A stretch of DNA of 64,000 nucleotides, taken from Aureispira sp. Lineage in GTDB: Bacteria; Bacteroidota; Bacteroidia; Chitinophagales; Saprospiraceae. Numbering within the stretch: position 1 is the stretch's first letter; every line of letters starts with the position of its first letter. Below the pieces are notes generated by a model that was not told the DNA's origin, ran no database searches, and was given only the letters and a program-made list of their open reading frames with translations. A program made the position numbers and the translations under genes. Location of the stretch: positions 16,129-80,128 of the forward strand of contig JAAEPD010000318.1 in NCBI GenBank assembly GCA_024222455.1. The letters run 5' to 3'. Shown here piece by piece: positions 35,069-44,466 of this stretch.

Positions 35069-35677
35069 CTATTTAACTGCGTTTTGAAGATTTGCAATCT
35101 TAACCCCATAACGAGCATTATTGGCACTAGCTAAAAATGCAAGAGGAATAAAAATCCCAAAAATATTGAAGTTGTTTAATTGTGCCAAAATAGCTAAAAT
35201 AGTTAGTCCCATAAAAATATAAAGAGCTACTAATGAGTACTTTTTTATGAAAAAGGCTAGTGCAAAACAGCAAAATCCTATCAAAAAAGGAGGAGCATAG
35301 ATGGTCCCTGGTTTTGACCAATCAAGGGCACCTACCATCCATATAAAAATGCCAACTATTATGGAGATTACCCCAAAAAAGAAAACAATACCAGCAGCCT
35401 GTTTTACTGCATAATCTGTATTTGCCCCATTTTTAGTGCCGTACAAAGGAATACCTCCTTCTTCTAAGTGGGGGACAGTCATTCCCCATTGATTAGGACC
35501 AAAACCAACAGTTATTTTTGTGTCGTGAACCTCTATTTCTGGTCTAGTCTTAATCACTGCGGCAGAGGTGTATTCTGCAATTTCTTTTTTCTTTACTTCT
35601 ACTTTTAGCGACTGATTGGCTACATATTTTACAGTTATATTTTTACCAGCTAGAGTCTTGAAAATTAAATATTTCAT
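35069..35677 (-). CDS. tandem paralogue membrane protein b
   Basis: This 202-aa protein has a ~100-aa N-terminal soluble domain (MKYLIFKTLAGKNITVKYVA, EYTSAAVIKTRPE, GFG.NQWGMTVP) and then four TM helices. It is nearly identical to the upstream neighbour in residues 1-110 but differs in the TM part. It lies 27 bp after that gene. No known family is recognised. The strand-rich N-domain before a TM bundle is unusual, with MKYLIF as a conserved start. Confidence 0.72.
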   Translation of the reverse strand: MKYLIFKTLAGKNITVKYVANQSLKVEVKKKEIAEYTSAAVIKTRPEIEVHDTKITVGFGPNQWGMTVPHLEEGGIPLYGTKNGANTDYAVKQAAGIVFFFGVISIIVGIFIWMVGALDWSKPGTIYAPPFLIGFCCFALAFFIKKYSLVALYIFMGLTILAILAQLNNFNIFGIFIPLAFLASANNARYGVKIANLQNAVK

Positions 35678-35704
35678 GTGGGTTTAATTTTACGAATTAA
35701 CAGC

Positions 35705-36319
35705 TTAAGCTTGTTTAGCTCCATTTTGGAGATTTGCAATCTGTACTCCATACCGAGCATTATTAGCACTAACTAAAAATCCTACAGATAGTATAATTGC
35801 GAGAAGGTCGGGGTTTGCTAATTGCCCTAAGATGGATAAAATAATCAGTCCCATAAAAATATATAGAGCGATTAAGGAGTATTTTTTTATGAAAAAGGCT
35901 AGAAGAAAACAACAAAGTCCTATAATGACGGGAATTATAATAAATATATGAGGGATAGAACCGTCAACAGTATCAGCCATAGCTGTCAATCCTGCAAAAA
36001 TTAGTGTAATAACACCAAAAAAGAAAACAATACCAGCAGCTTGATTTACTGCATAATCTGTATTTGCGCCATTTTTAGTACCATATAGTGGTACTCCTCC
36101 TTCTTCTAAGCGAGGTACGGTCATTCCCCATTGATTAGTGCCAAAACCAACAGTTACTTTTGTATCATGAACCTCTACCTCTGGTCTAGTCTTAATAACC
36201 GCAGCAGAGGTGTATTCTGCAATCGTTTTTTTCTTTACCTCCATTTTTAGAGATTGATTGGCTACGTATTTTACTGTTATATTTTTACCAGCTAGAGTTT
36301 TGAAAATTAAATATTTCAT
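35705..36319 (-). CDS. tandem paralogue membrane protein a
   Basis: This 204-aa protein is a close paralogue of the 202-aa protein downstream: the N-terminal domain shares almost every residue, including LEEGG.PLYGTKNGANTDYA, and the four TM helices have drifted. A recent tandem duplication is likely. It lies 36 bp after the 179-aa membrane-protein gene, so the three may be one operon. The function is unknown. Confidence 0.72.
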   Translation of the reverse strand: MKYLIFKTLAGKNITVKYVANQSLKMEVKKKTIAEYTSAAVIKTRPEVEVHDTKVTVGFGTNQWGMTVPRLEEGGVPLYGTKNGANTDYAVNQAAGIVFFFGVITLIFAGLTAMADTVDGSIPHIFIIIPVIIGLCCFLLAFFIKKYSLIALYIFMGLIILSILGQLANPDLLAIILSVGFLVSANNARYGVQIANLQNGAKQA

Positions 36320-36355
36320 GTGGATTTAGTTTTAAGTAGTGTGGGTGATAAATGT

Positions 36356-36895
36356 TTAACCTAAACCTATAAGATTTAAGCCTCCAATAATAAGTCCTGT
36401 GATTTTGCCTATCAGCATTACTATTCTATTGCCATAGAGCAATTGTTGCATTTGGGAGTTGAGTTCTCCTTTCATTTTTGGATTAAATCGCATACCATTA
36501 CCTTCTGTTGGTAGGCTCTCGGGCATGTCAGGGATATCTTCTTGAATATTTGCTATGTCAGGTAAACGATCTTGCAAGGCTTTTCCTTGTCGGATACGGC
36601 CCAAATCCATCCAAAAGATATTTAGTGCTAAGAAAACAACTAAGAAAAAGTCTGGCTCTATCTCAAATGTCACTAAAACAGAAACACTTATCAATACAGC
36701 TAGAAACCCGTGAAAGATACTTGTAATAAAATCAATAGGTTGAGATATTTTTAGGAAGGATTTCATCATCATCTCACGCCCTAGTATGGTAGCTAAGAGC
36801 ATAATGACCAAAATCTTAGTGATGATTGCAATAAAGCCACCAAGTATTAGGCCTAATATAAAAGCTAGAAGATAGGCTAGAGCAGCTGTCAGCAT
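36356..36895 (-). CDS. membrane protein of unknown function
   Basis: This 179-aa protein has three hydrophobic segments in the first ~90 residues, an acidic-proline loop (DIANIQEDIPDMPESLP) and a last hydrophobic segment at the C-terminus. No family is recognised. It is the first of three minus-strand membrane-protein genes with 36- and 27-bp gaps. Confidence 0.6.
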   Translation of the reverse strand: MLTAALAYLLAFILGLILGGFIAIITKILVIMLLATILGREMMMKSFLKISQPIDFITSIFHGFLAVLISVSVLVTFEIEPDFFLVVFLALNIFWMDLGRIRQGKALQDRLPDIANIQEDIPDMPESLPTEGNGMRFNPKMKGELNSQMQQLLYGNRIVMLIGKITGLIIGGLNLIGLG

Positions 36896-36989
36896 AAATT
36901 GTAAATTTAGCTAGAACAATAGTAGTTCAATGCGTTTATATAAATAAGGATTGGTTTTCAATGCGGATTATCAATGGAGTGTACATTAT

Positions 36990-37034
36990 AAAAAAAAAAC
37001 TAGTAGAACACTGATTCTTAAATGTCCTACTAGT
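36990..37034 (-). terminator. terminator of the 124-aa gene
   Basis: ACTAGTAGAACA and TGTCCTACTAGT pair with one G-T pair. On the minus strand the stem is followed by nine T, about 20 bp after the stop of the 124-aa gene. Confidence 0.85.
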
Positions 37035-37055
37035 TGTATCGTTGCTTAAGTTATT

Positions 37056-37430
37056 TTATTCGTCTTCTTCAAGGCTAGCTTTTAGACGAATATTGAGTTC
37101 TTTGATTTCGTCTTTGTTGTATTTGTTGTTTGGGTTAGCAATCAAATCTATGTAATATTCATAACCCGAAACATCTGGTTGCTCTTCGTCTTCGTCCCAA
37201 TAACGAACAGAAAAATCACCATAGCGTTGGATGTGTTCATAGGTCAAACGGATAGATTTGACAATAGTTGGACGCTCATGTCCAATAAAAATCTCACGTA
37301 ATGCCTTCATCTCTTCAATCATGTCATCTGAGACAGTTTGATCGTTACGATGAAAAGCTGCTTTAAGTTGAGTGCAATACTCTTTTATACGAGGATCATC
37401 TATTTTCTTCTCTTTTCTGAAAGTGCGCAT
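37056..37430 (-). CDS. small acidic protein of unknown function
   Basis: This 124-aa soluble protein starts with a basic stretch (MRTFRKEKKIDDPRIKEY) and becomes acidic (WDEDEEQPD, SLEEDE end). It is mostly helical with one tyrosine-rich segment. No signal, TM segment or recognised domain. It has its own strong terminator and lies divergent from the PARG gene. Confidence 0.65.
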   Translation of the reverse strand: MRTFRKEKKIDDPRIKEYCTQLKAAFHRNDQTVSDDMIEEMKALREIFIGHERPTIVKSIRLTYEHIQRYGDFSVRYWDEDEEQPDVSGYEYYIDLIANPNNKYNKDEIKELNIRLKASLEEDE

Positions 37431-37487
37431 ATAATACGGAATTTTTTAGTCAAATTTTTAGTTTAAGAACCTATGCAAATTTACATA

Positions 37488-37550
37488 AAAACTTGCTATT
37501 GGACAAATCTAATTCTTAGATAGCTAAGTCGATTTCAAATAACAAGTTTT
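37488..37550. repeat. inverted repeat upstream of the PARG gene
   Basis: AAAACTTGCTATT (37488-37500) is complementary to 37538-37550 with one mismatch. The loop holds a TCTAATTCTTAGA palindrome. It lies between the divergent small acidic protein and PARG genes. A second imperfect pair, TTAGTATAGG and CCTTATACTAA, follows at 37574-37604. Operator or leader structure is possible. Confidence 0.4.
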
Positions 37551-37654
37551 GTGGGAATTATGAATATATTGGATTAGTATAGGAAAACAATAACCTTATA
37601 CTAAACTATTCTCTTAATAGAATCAAAAAAATACTGAACAACTAACTTAATCTC

Positions 37655-38530
37655 ATGTCTAAGAAAAATAAAAACCGACAACAACGAGCTAATACGGCTC
37701 AAGAAACCTTGAATATTATAGAACAAGGTCATTATATTAATACTCTAGGGGAGCAAATAGACCTAAAAGAAAATATGGTTAGGGCTATAGATAGGGCTAT
37801 ATTTCTAGATCCAGAGGGACTAAACCTACTATCAAGCAAAGTACCTAAACTAAAGGAAGATAAAGAGTCATTTGAGACAATTATAGAGCTATACAACGAA
37901 ACAACACTTTCGGCAGCTCATCGGTTGGCTACCGAAGAAAATGAAGATAAGGTGTTGTGCTTAAATTTTGCTTCAGCCAAAAATCCAGGAGGAGGTTTTT
38001 TAGGAGGAAGTCAAGCACAAGAAGAGAGTTTGGCTAGAGCTTCTACCTTATATCCTACCTTGACACAGTTTATGGAGCCGATGTATATGTTTCATCGTAA
38101 ATATGGAACCTGTCTGTATTCGCATAGAATGATTTATTCTCCAGAAGTTGCTGTGTTTAGAGATGATTTTGACAACTTGTTAGATCAGCCATATTATACC
38201 GCTTTTATTACGGCACCAGCTGTGAATGCAGGTTGTATACGTAGCAATGAGCCTAAAAAGACCAAAAAAATAGAGCCCACTATGCTAGAACGAGTGGAAG
38301 CAGTATTAGCTACAGCCTATACTCAGGGGCATGAAGTCTTAGTCTTAGGAGCATGGGGCTGTGGTGTTTTTCGCAACAACCCAACTGATATTGCTAGCTA
38401 TTTTGCACAGTTTTTGCGAAATGGTGGTTTGTATGCTGGAGCTTTCCGAAAGATTGTATTTGCCGTACTAGATAACAGCAAAAAGGAAGAAATATTTAAA
38501 GCTTTTGAGAGTTCTTTAATCGCTAAATAA
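37655..38530 (+). CDS. bacterial-type poly(ADP-ribose) glycohydrolase (TIGR02452-like)
   Basis: This 291-aa protein matches the microbial PARG/DUF2263 family. The catalytic signature GGGFLGGSQAQEE (residues 112-124) gives the GGG loop and the tandem Glu pair that cleaves the ribose-ribose bond. NFASAKNP precedes it and VLGAWGCGVFRN, a macrodomain phosphate loop, lies near residue 230. The first ~60 residues are a helical N-domain of this family. It would remove poly- or mono-ADP-ribose from proteins or nucleic acids. No ADP-ribosyltransferase gene is in the window. It converges on gmhA with a 15-bp overlap of coding ends. Confidence 0.88.
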   Translation: MSKKNKNRQQRANTAQETLNIIEQGHYINTLGEQIDLKENMVRAIDRAIFLDPEGLNLLSSKVPKLKEDKESFETIIELYNETTLSAAHRLATEENEDKVLCLNFASAKNPGGGFLGGSQAQEESLARASTLYPTLTQFMEPMYMFHRKYGTCLYSHRMIYSPEVAVFRDDFDNLLDQPYYTAFITAPAVNAGCIRSNEPKKTKKIEPTMLERVEAVLATAYTQGHEVLVLGAWGCGVFRNNPTDIASYFAQFLRNGGLYAGAFRKIVFAVLDNSKKEEIFKAFESSLIAK

Positions 38531-39097
38531 GGCTGCTTCTACCAATTCACATATGATGTGACCAATGGTAATATGAGCTTCTTGGATACGAGGTGTATCA
38601 TCAGAAGGAACATTGATTAGAATTTGGCTCAACTCTTTGAGTTGACCACCTGTACTACCAGTCATTGCAACCACATGTATACCTTTTTGTTGAGCTACTT
38701 GTGCAGCATTAACAATGTTAGTTGAGTTGCCTGAGGTAGAGAGGGTAAATAAGATATCACCTTTTTGCCCAATTCCGTCTACCAAACGAGCATAAATAGC
38801 ATCGTAACCATAATCGTTAGCGACAGCGGTAAGATAGGAGCCGTTTACATGTAAGGCTTCTGCAAAAAGGGCTGGACGGTCTTTGTAAAAACGACCGCTC
38901 AACTCTGCTGCAATGTGTTGGGCATCAGCAGCACTGCCTCCATTACCACAAAAGAGAACTTTTTGTTTGTTTTGGAATGCTTGTATACAAATCTCGACTG
39001 TTTGCTCAATCTTCTTGAGCAAATGATCGTTTTTGAGTATTTCCTGTTTGACCCAAATGCTATTGGCTAGAATTTTTTTGATTGTTGGAATACTCAT
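38516..39097 (-). CDS. gmhA: SIS-domain phosphoheptose isomerase
   Basis: This 193-aa protein is a D-sedoheptulose-7-phosphate isomerase, the first step of ADP-heptose synthesis for surface polysaccharide. It has the sugar-phosphate loop FCGNGGSAADAQHIAAEL, the STSGNSTN motif and the C-terminal RIQEAHITIGHIICE helix with the catalytic His. The length is normal for GmhA. It overlaps the upstream glycosyltransferase stop by 4 bp (ATGA), so the two are translationally coupled. DiaA-like SIS proteins are an alternative. Confidence 0.88.
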   Translation of the reverse strand: MSIPTIKKILANSIWVKQEILKNDHLLKKIEQTVEICIQAFQNKQKVLFCGNGGSAADAQHIAAELSGRFYKDRPALFAEALHVNGSYLTAVANDYGYDAIYARLVDGIGQKGDILFTLSTSGNSTNIVNAAQVAQQKGIHVVAMTGSTGGQLKELSQILINVPSDDTPRIQEAHITIGHIICELVEAALFSD

Positions 39098-40230
39098 GCT
39101 TTGGTTTTTGTGAGTTCTTTTATACCATTGGTCATGCTACCCCAAGAGAATCGTTTTTTAGCTTCTATTACACCTTCTTTGAGTTCTTGATAACGATTAT
39201 TGTTATAAAAATCAAGAATGCTTTCTGCAATTACTGTTGACTCAGGATCAACTACATAACCAGCTTTGTTGTGTTCTACAATTTCGGGTAATCCACCTAC
39301 ATTACTAACCAACATAGGAACATTGAAATGGTAAGCCAACTGCGAAATTCCACTTTGTGTTGCTGTTTTGTAGGGCTGAACAACTAGATCTGCTGCACAG
39401 AAATAGTCTTTGACAGATTCGTCTGGAATATAATCTGTATGAAAAATAACTTGATCAGTAAGATTATGTTTGGCTACAATAGCTTCATAAGGTTCGGCAT
39501 CGGTGTAGTATTCGCCAGCTACAATTAGCTTAATGCCTAATTCTTTAATTTTAGGGTGTGCTATTGCTTCTAATAGTAGATCTAATCCTTTGTATTTGCG
39601 TATGAATCCAAAAAATAGAATATACTTGTCGTTGGTCGGCAATTTTAGATTGCTGAGTGCCTGTTCTCTAATAATATGAGCTCCATAACTATCATAGATA
39701 GGATGGGGAATGTATCGAATAGGTCTATCATCTTTTACAAACTGGGTCATCTCCTTTTCTACAGAGCGAGACATGACAATAAAACCATCTACAGGTTTGA
39801 CAAAATATTTAGTTAGGGAGGTATCCCCAATACGTTTTTCGTGTGGAATGATATTGTCGATCAAACCTACTATCTTAGTATGGTTATTCTTTTTTATTTT
39901 TCTAAGAATAGAACCCAACGAAGCCCCCATAAATGGAAGCCAAAAACGACAAAGTACTAAGTCTGGTTTATCCTCTTGAATCTGCTTACCAATTTTTGAC
40001 CAATTGAGAGGGTTAACAGAATTGATAGACACTTCTATATCTAAATCTTGGGGAGCAGGCTCTGAAGAATACTGCGTTTTACCTGGGAACAAAAAATTAG
40101 GATATTGTAAACTGAAAGTTACTATTTTTACCTCATCTCCTGCTTCTTGAAAAGCTCTAGCCAATCGTTCATTAAAGGCTGCCAACCCTCCTCTAAGGGG
40201 GTGTGCTGGACCAATGATTGTTATTTTCAT
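39094..40230 (-). CDS. GT4-family glycosyltransferase
   Basis: This 378-aa protein has the GT-B fold of glycosyltransferase family 4. The start MKITIIGPAHPLRGGLAAFNERLARAF is the usual N-terminal acceptor half. The C-terminal donor site has FGFIRKYKGLDLLLEA, ADLVVQPYKTATQSGI and GGLPEIVE with the EX7E-like pair. It likely adds a sugar to a cell-surface glycan; donor and acceptor are unknown. It is coupled to gmhA, consistent with a heptose-containing polysaccharide. Confidence 0.87.
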   Translation of the reverse strand: MKITIIGPAHPLRGGLAAFNERLARAFQEAGDEVKIVTFSLQYPNFLFPGKTQYSSEPAPQDLDIEVSINSVNPLNWSKIGKQIQEDKPDLVLCRFWLPFMGASLGSILRKIKKNNHTKIVGLIDNIIPHEKRIGDTSLTKYFVKPVDGFIVMSRSVEKEMTQFVKDDRPIRYIPHPIYDSYGAHIIREQALSNLKLPTNDKYILFFGFIRKYKGLDLLLEAIAHPKIKELGIKLIVAGEYYTDAEPYEAIVAKHNLTDQVIFHTDYIPDESVKDYFCAADLVVQPYKTATQSGISQLAYHFNVPMLVSNVGGLPEIVEHNKAGYVVDPESTVIAESILDFYNNNRYQELKEGVIEAKKRFSWGSMTNGIKELTKTKA

Positions 40231-40251
40231 AGTATTTTCTGTCCTTTTTAT

Positions 40252-41235
40252 TTAGGCTGTAGTATCTTCCATACCCAATCGTTTTTCTACAGAATAGTTG
40301 TTGCGATTAGGAGCATTTCGGGCGACTAATTCTGCCAAAAATCCAGTTAAAAATAACTGTGTTCCCATTATCATGCAAACTAAGGCTATATAAAAATAAG
40401 GAGAGTCTGTCACTAAAGGAGCAGGCATCCCTTTTCCTAAATAGTATAGTTTGCTAACTCCTATAAAAAGAGAAGCAAAGAATCCAATAATAAAGATAAT
40501 GATACCCCAAATGCCAAAAAAGTGCATTGGGCGCTTACTAAACTTACCTACAAAAGATATAGACATGAGGTCTAAAGGCCCTCTGATAAATCGAGCAATA
40601 CCAAACTTAGTTTCTCCATATTTTCGAGCTTGGTGTTTTACCACCTTCTCTCCAATTTTTTTGAAACCTGCGGTCTTTGCTATAATCGGAATATAACGGT
40701 GCATTTCTCCATAGACCTCTATATTCTTGACCACATCCCTTTTGTAAGATTTTAGGCCACAATTAAAATCATGAAGTTGAATGCCGCTCATAAATCGAGC
40801 AGCCCAGTTGTATATCTTACTGGTATTATTTTTTATAAATGAATCATAACGTTTTTTCTTCCATCCAGAAATAATGTCATAGCCATCTACTGCAATCAAT
40901 TTGTATAGTTCTGGAATCTCTTCTGGGGAGTCTTGCAAGTCAGCATCCATTGTGATAACTACATTGCCTTTACAGGCTAAAAAACCTTCGTTAAGGCCCG
41001 CAGATTTACCATAGTTTCTACGGAATTTAATCCCTACAACACTAGGGTTTTGAGCAGAGAGTTGTTCTATAATACTCCAAGAACTATCTGTACTTCCATC
41101 ATCTATCATCACCAACTCATAGCTATAGCCATGTTCATTCATTACCCGACGTATCCATGCCTCCAATTCAGGAAGGGATTCTTCTTCGTTTAGTAGTGGA
41201 ATAACAACTGATATATCTATTTCTTTCATGTTCAA
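40252..41235 (-). CDS. GT2-family polyprenyl-phosphate glycosyltransferase
   Basis: This 327-aa protein is a GT2 (DPM1/ArnC-like) enzyme. It has the nucleotide-sugar motif IDDGSTD (about 45-50), the metal-binding DAD (97-99, in TMDADLQDSPEE) and NCGLKSYKRDV. Two TM helices follow near 236-258 and 270-300. It probably transfers a sugar from a nucleotide donor to undecaprenyl phosphate. It lies 21 bp upstream of the GT4 gene, and two DUF4199 membrane genes precede it, a neighbourhood often seen in Bacteroidota. Confidence 0.9.
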   Translation of the reverse strand: MNMKEIDISVVIPLLNEEESLPELEAWIRRVMNEHGYSYELVMIDDGSTDSSWSIIEQLSAQNPSVVGIKFRRNYGKSAGLNEGFLACKGNVVITMDADLQDSPEEIPELYKLIAVDGYDIISGWKKKRYDSFIKNNTSKIYNWAARFMSGIQLHDFNCGLKSYKRDVVKNIEVYGEMHRYIPIIAKTAGFKKIGEKVVKHQARKYGETKFGIARFIRGPLDLMSISFVGKFSKRPMHFFGIWGIIIFIIGFFASLFIGVSKLYYLGKGMPAPLVTDSPYFYIALVCMIMGTQLFLTGFLAELVARNAPNRNNYSVEKRLGMEDTTA

Positions 41236-41371
41236 ATCAATAAAAAATTAGTAAGGGGGCTTTGTCTAGAATAAGCTCTAAATCGCTTAAGCTTTAAAAG
41301 TATGTTTTTGTTTTATGAAAATAAGGTTTTTAAGTACCTTTTTAATTTTCTTAAATAGATATTAAGAAATT

Positions 41372-41896
41372 TTACTCTTCAGGCACCCTACGAGCCATAT
41401 ATCCAATAGTAATGGCAATCATAAAACCCCAAGCCAGACTACTGATTATATCAATGATCATACTTCCTTTGGTCGTAAAATAGAAGTTCCAGCGTTCTTC
41501 AATTTGTTTGGTGGCTTGTTCTAGAGTCCATCCATCCAGCTCTAAACCTCTATAATAAATCTGCTTATGGGCAGTTTGGTATTCAGGGTAAATACTAGTT
41601 TGAAAAACATAGGTGAAAATACTAATAAATATTCCTAGCATAAGTGCAGCAGAAACTGCCGAAAGAATCCCTTGAGGATAAGTAATGTAGCCCCTTTGTT
41701 GTATTCTGACAATAAATACAGCTGCAATACAGGAAATGATCATGCCTAGGCGAAAACTCCATAATGGCCAAGGCGAAAATATATAATTGAATTTATGAGC
41801 AGTCATAACACTAAAACAGTAGAGCAGAGCCACTACTATGGCTGCTTTTGCTGCTTGTATTAGGATGTGTGCGGTGCTTAATTTATGTTTGAGCAT
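41372..41896 (-). CDS. DUF4199 membrane protein b
   Basis: This 174-aa protein has four TM helices with a ~45-aa loop between helices 3 and 4 (QTSIYPEYQTAHKQIYYRG). The order of helices and the loop match DUF4199, a Bacteroidota membrane family often found beside GT2 genes. The function is unknown, perhaps in lipid-linked sugar handling. It has a paralogue directly upstream. Confidence 0.72.
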   Translation of the reverse strand: MLKHKLSTAHILIQAAKAAIVVALLYCFSVMTAHKFNYIFSPWPLWSFRLGMIISCIAAVFIVRIQQRGYITYPQGILSAVSAALMLGIFISIFTYVFQTSIYPEYQTAHKQIYYRGLELDGWTLEQATKQIEERWNFYFTTKGSMIIDIISSLAWGFMIAITIGYMARRVPEE

Positions 41897-41944
41897 AAGT
41901 TGAATAATTCTTATTGAAAAAGTGTGTTGATGTTATAATAGAAC

Positions 41945-42457
41945 CTAGTATTCTGGGGCTTCTCGCTTGAAGAAGAAGGATATGGTTCCAGCAAAAATAG
42001 CCCCTACAATGATTTCTAAAGAAATGCCTAGGAAATCTAAAAGAGTTGGCCCAAAATGAGTGCTTTCGATAAAAAGCTTCAGCTTTTGCTGAAAAATTTC
42101 TTCTGGAACATCAATACCTTTGTTCTCTATAAAAATTCGAACTTGGGCATCTTTGACCAATTCTATCATATCTGTATCAATATAGTTGAACAGTACATAG
42201 ATGAACAGAAACTTAGCAAAAAAACCAATTACATATACTCTAAAAGTCATTTTTAGGAGCTCTCCAAACTCTATAAAACCATCAGGACGTTGTTCCCTCT
42301 CTGTATAGGCAGCTATGCCCATCAAGACTAAGAAGATTAATAATGTTAAACGTTCATATCCCGTGATTAGGTAAGTAGGGGCGGAAACATAAAGTACTGT
42401 GATATACAATACAGACAAAACTGCTGCCCAAAGTCCAAAACGAAAACCGTTATTCAT
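41945..42457 (-). CDS. DUF4199 membrane protein a
   Basis: This 170-aa protein has four TM helices and the same long loop between helices 3 and 4 as its neighbour (KDAQVRIFIENKGIDVPEE). The sequences have diverged but length and layout agree, so tandem duplication is likely. It is 48 bp upstream of the second DUF4199 gene and 51 bp downstream of a GNAT gene. Confidence 0.72.
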   Translation of the reverse strand: MNNGFRFGLWAAVLSVLYITVLYVSAPTYLITGYERLTLLIFLVLMGIAAYTEREQRPDGFIEFGELLKMTFRVYVIGFFAKFLFIYVLFNYIDTDMIELVKDAQVRIFIENKGIDVPEEIFQQKLKLFIESTHFGPTLLDFLGISLEIIVGAIFAGTISFFFKREAPEY

Positions 42458-42508
42458 AAAGTTTTATTTTTTGTAGGTTGTCGCTCTAGTCTCAATATTA
42501 AAGAAAAG

Positions 42509-43033
42509 CTACAACTCAATCTTTTTTTCAAAGCACACAAAGGGATGTTCCCAAGGTTGCCCCAAAAATATGACTTCTTTTGTTCTTTGGTAGTCCATTC
42601 GGGTATAAAATTTAAGAAGTCTTGAATTTTGGCTATAAGCATCTAGTCGGATTGCTGTATAATTGTGCTTTTTAGCATGATTTTCTGCAAACTGCAATAA
42701 CTTTCGAGCATAACCTTTTCCCTGATGTTGAGGAGCTACAGCGATCCGATGAATGACCAATATTCGATCACCTTGGTGTTGCCAATCAACTTCTTCATAC
42801 CCTTTGAATTGTACTTCATTTAATACCATAACCCCCATTAGGTCTGTATTATTTTGGAGTACAAAGAGCGTTTGCTCTTCTATATCTTGCTGTATAGTAG
42901 ATACTGGTGGATAGAAATCATACCATTGATGTTGTAACCCCATCTGTTGTAAAACCAAGCGACAATTGGTATATAGGTCTTTAATTTTGGAGAGTTGATC
43001 TATAGAAGCAACTTGTATGTTATTGTTTTGCAT
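42509..43033 (-). CDS. GNAT acetyltransferase
   Basis: This 174-aa protein has a GNAT domain with the acetyl-CoA loop APQHQGKGYARKLLQFAE and a later KHNYTAIRLDAYSQNSRLLKFYTRMDY segment. The N-terminal ~50 residues fit the substrate side. The substrate is unknown. It stands between the plsC-like gene and the DUF4199 pair on the minus strand, with gaps of ~50-77 bp. Confidence 0.85.
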   Translation of the reverse strand: MQNNNIQVASIDQLSKIKDLYTNCRLVLQQMGLQHQWYDFYPPVSTIQQDIEEQTLFVLQNNTDLMGVMVLNEVQFKGYEEVDWQHQGDRILVIHRIAVAPQHQGKGYARKLLQFAENHAKKHNYTAIRLDAYSQNSRLLKFYTRMDYQRTKEVIFLGQPWEHPFVCFEKKIEL

Positions 43034-43110
43034 AGCTAGTTATTTTTCTACAAAAGAAAAACATTTTGAGAAAAGCTACAACCCATTTCTTGCTAAAAGT
43101 AATTCAACAT

Positions 43111-44466
43111 CTATTCTTCTGCACCTTCTAACAAGTATTCTGCTTTAGCAGCATCTAATAGTGTAATGATTTCTTGACGTTGAGCAATGAGTTGATGTAG
43201 GAGTTTGTCCTTCTGGTAAAATCTAGAGAATAGTGACCAATGATCTTTAGTGTCTAGTATGCGCTGCCAATATTTTAAGGTGAAAAAAGCAGATAGGGGT
43301 AGACTAATCGCATAGATTAATGTCAGCCACCACAAACCTCCAAAAACTTGCATTAATACAATTTGTAAGGTGTAAAAAATGGTAAAGGTCAATAGCCCTG
43401 AAAACATCTTGATAGGAGCATAGTAAACTTCTTCCTTGGTGACTGCTTGAGCCAATTTGGAAGGGATAATATATGGGATATAATTGTTGATCAGACCATA
43501 TAAGTAGATTGGAAAACCTAGGACTAAGTAGAGGAACCTAAAAATGCCATCTGATAAAATAGAGCGTTTATGCTTAGAGTCTTCAAAGAGATCATCCTTG
43601 AGTTGAAGTTGCCCTAAGTTATTAAAATAGCTGTCAAGTTTTACTCTAAGGTCATGTACTTGTTCCGATTTTTTGTGGTTGAAATGGTGTAAGGCTTCTT
43701 TGAAGCCTTTGGTAGCGATAAACTGATTTTGGTCAGTAGCTTTCCACCCCAAATCTTTTAGTAGCCTGCTTTGGTAAACTTCGTCTATCTGCGTCAATAG
43801 TAGGTCTTCTTCCTTGGTTTCTATATCTATCATTTGTGCTTTGAGCGCATCTTCTATGGCTGCTGTTAGCGCTCGAACTGCTGCATATTCGTCTTCTTGG
43901 TGTAGTTGGTAATAGTCTTTGACATTGATGAGTGGAGCTACATTAATCAATAAATCGCTACGAAAACGAGTTGGGTCAGAATAATTGAGTCCCATCACTA
44001 AAATCTTGACACCGAGTTTGTAGCCATTTTTCCTTTCTGCACCTAATGCAATGCGAGCAGCTCCTGTTTTGATGTCTTGTAACTTACGTTCTTGTATACT
44101 TACTCCTTCCGGAAAGATGAGTATACTACCTTTTTCTTCTAGTTTTTTGTAGCAAGCTGCAAAAACATCATCATTGTTGACCTTGCCTGTTTTGCTGTCT
44201 TGACGGCGATAAATAGGGATGCCTCTTAGGCTTGACCACAGCCAATTTCCAAATTTACTTTCGAATAGGGTAGCTTTACCCAAGAAATGAGGTTTTTGCC
44301 GTAAGGTAACGCCTACTGTAGCAGGATCCATCAGTGTATTGGGATGATTTGCCACCACAACCATTGGCCCTTCTTTGGGGATAATGTCCTTGTTGTTTAC
44401 CTTAAAACGTTTGAAAAATACGTTTATGGTTATTTTGACAATCCATTTGAGTATAGTGGTAATCAT
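43111..44466 (-). CDS. PlsC-type 1-acylglycerol-3-phosphate acyltransferase
   Basis: This 451-aa protein has an acyltransferase domain in residues 1-200. Block 1 is NHPNTLMD, block 2 is RGIPIYRRQDS and block 3 is ILIFPEGVSIQER. It adds an acyl chain to a lysophospholipid at the inner membrane. The C-terminal 120 residues have two TM helices (near 310-335 and 355-400) and a helical end, longer than the usual ~250-aa PlsC; this long form is common in Bacteroidota. The ATG overlaps the stop of a short upstream frame by ATGA. Confidence 0.85.
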   Translation of the reverse strand: MITTILKWIVKITINVFFKRFKVNNKDIIPKEGPMVVVANHPNTLMDPATVGVTLRQKPHFLGKATLFESKFGNWLWSSLRGIPIYRRQDSKTGKVNNDDVFAACYKKLEEKGSILIFPEGVSIQERKLQDIKTGAARIALGAERKNGYKLGVKILVMGLNYSDPTRFRSDLLINVAPLINVKDYYQLHQEDEYAAVRALTAAIEDALKAQMIDIETKEEDLLLTQIDEVYQSRLLKDLGWKATDQNQFIATKGFKEALHHFNHKKSEQVHDLRVKLDSYFNNLGQLQLKDDLFEDSKHKRSILSDGIFRFLYLVLGFPIYLYGLINNYIPYIIPSKLAQAVTKEEVYYAPIKMFSGLLTFTIFYTLQIVLMQVFGGLWWLTLIYAISLPLSAFFTLKYWQRILDTKDHWSLFSRFYQKDKLLHQLIAQRQEIITLLDAAKAEYLLEGAEE

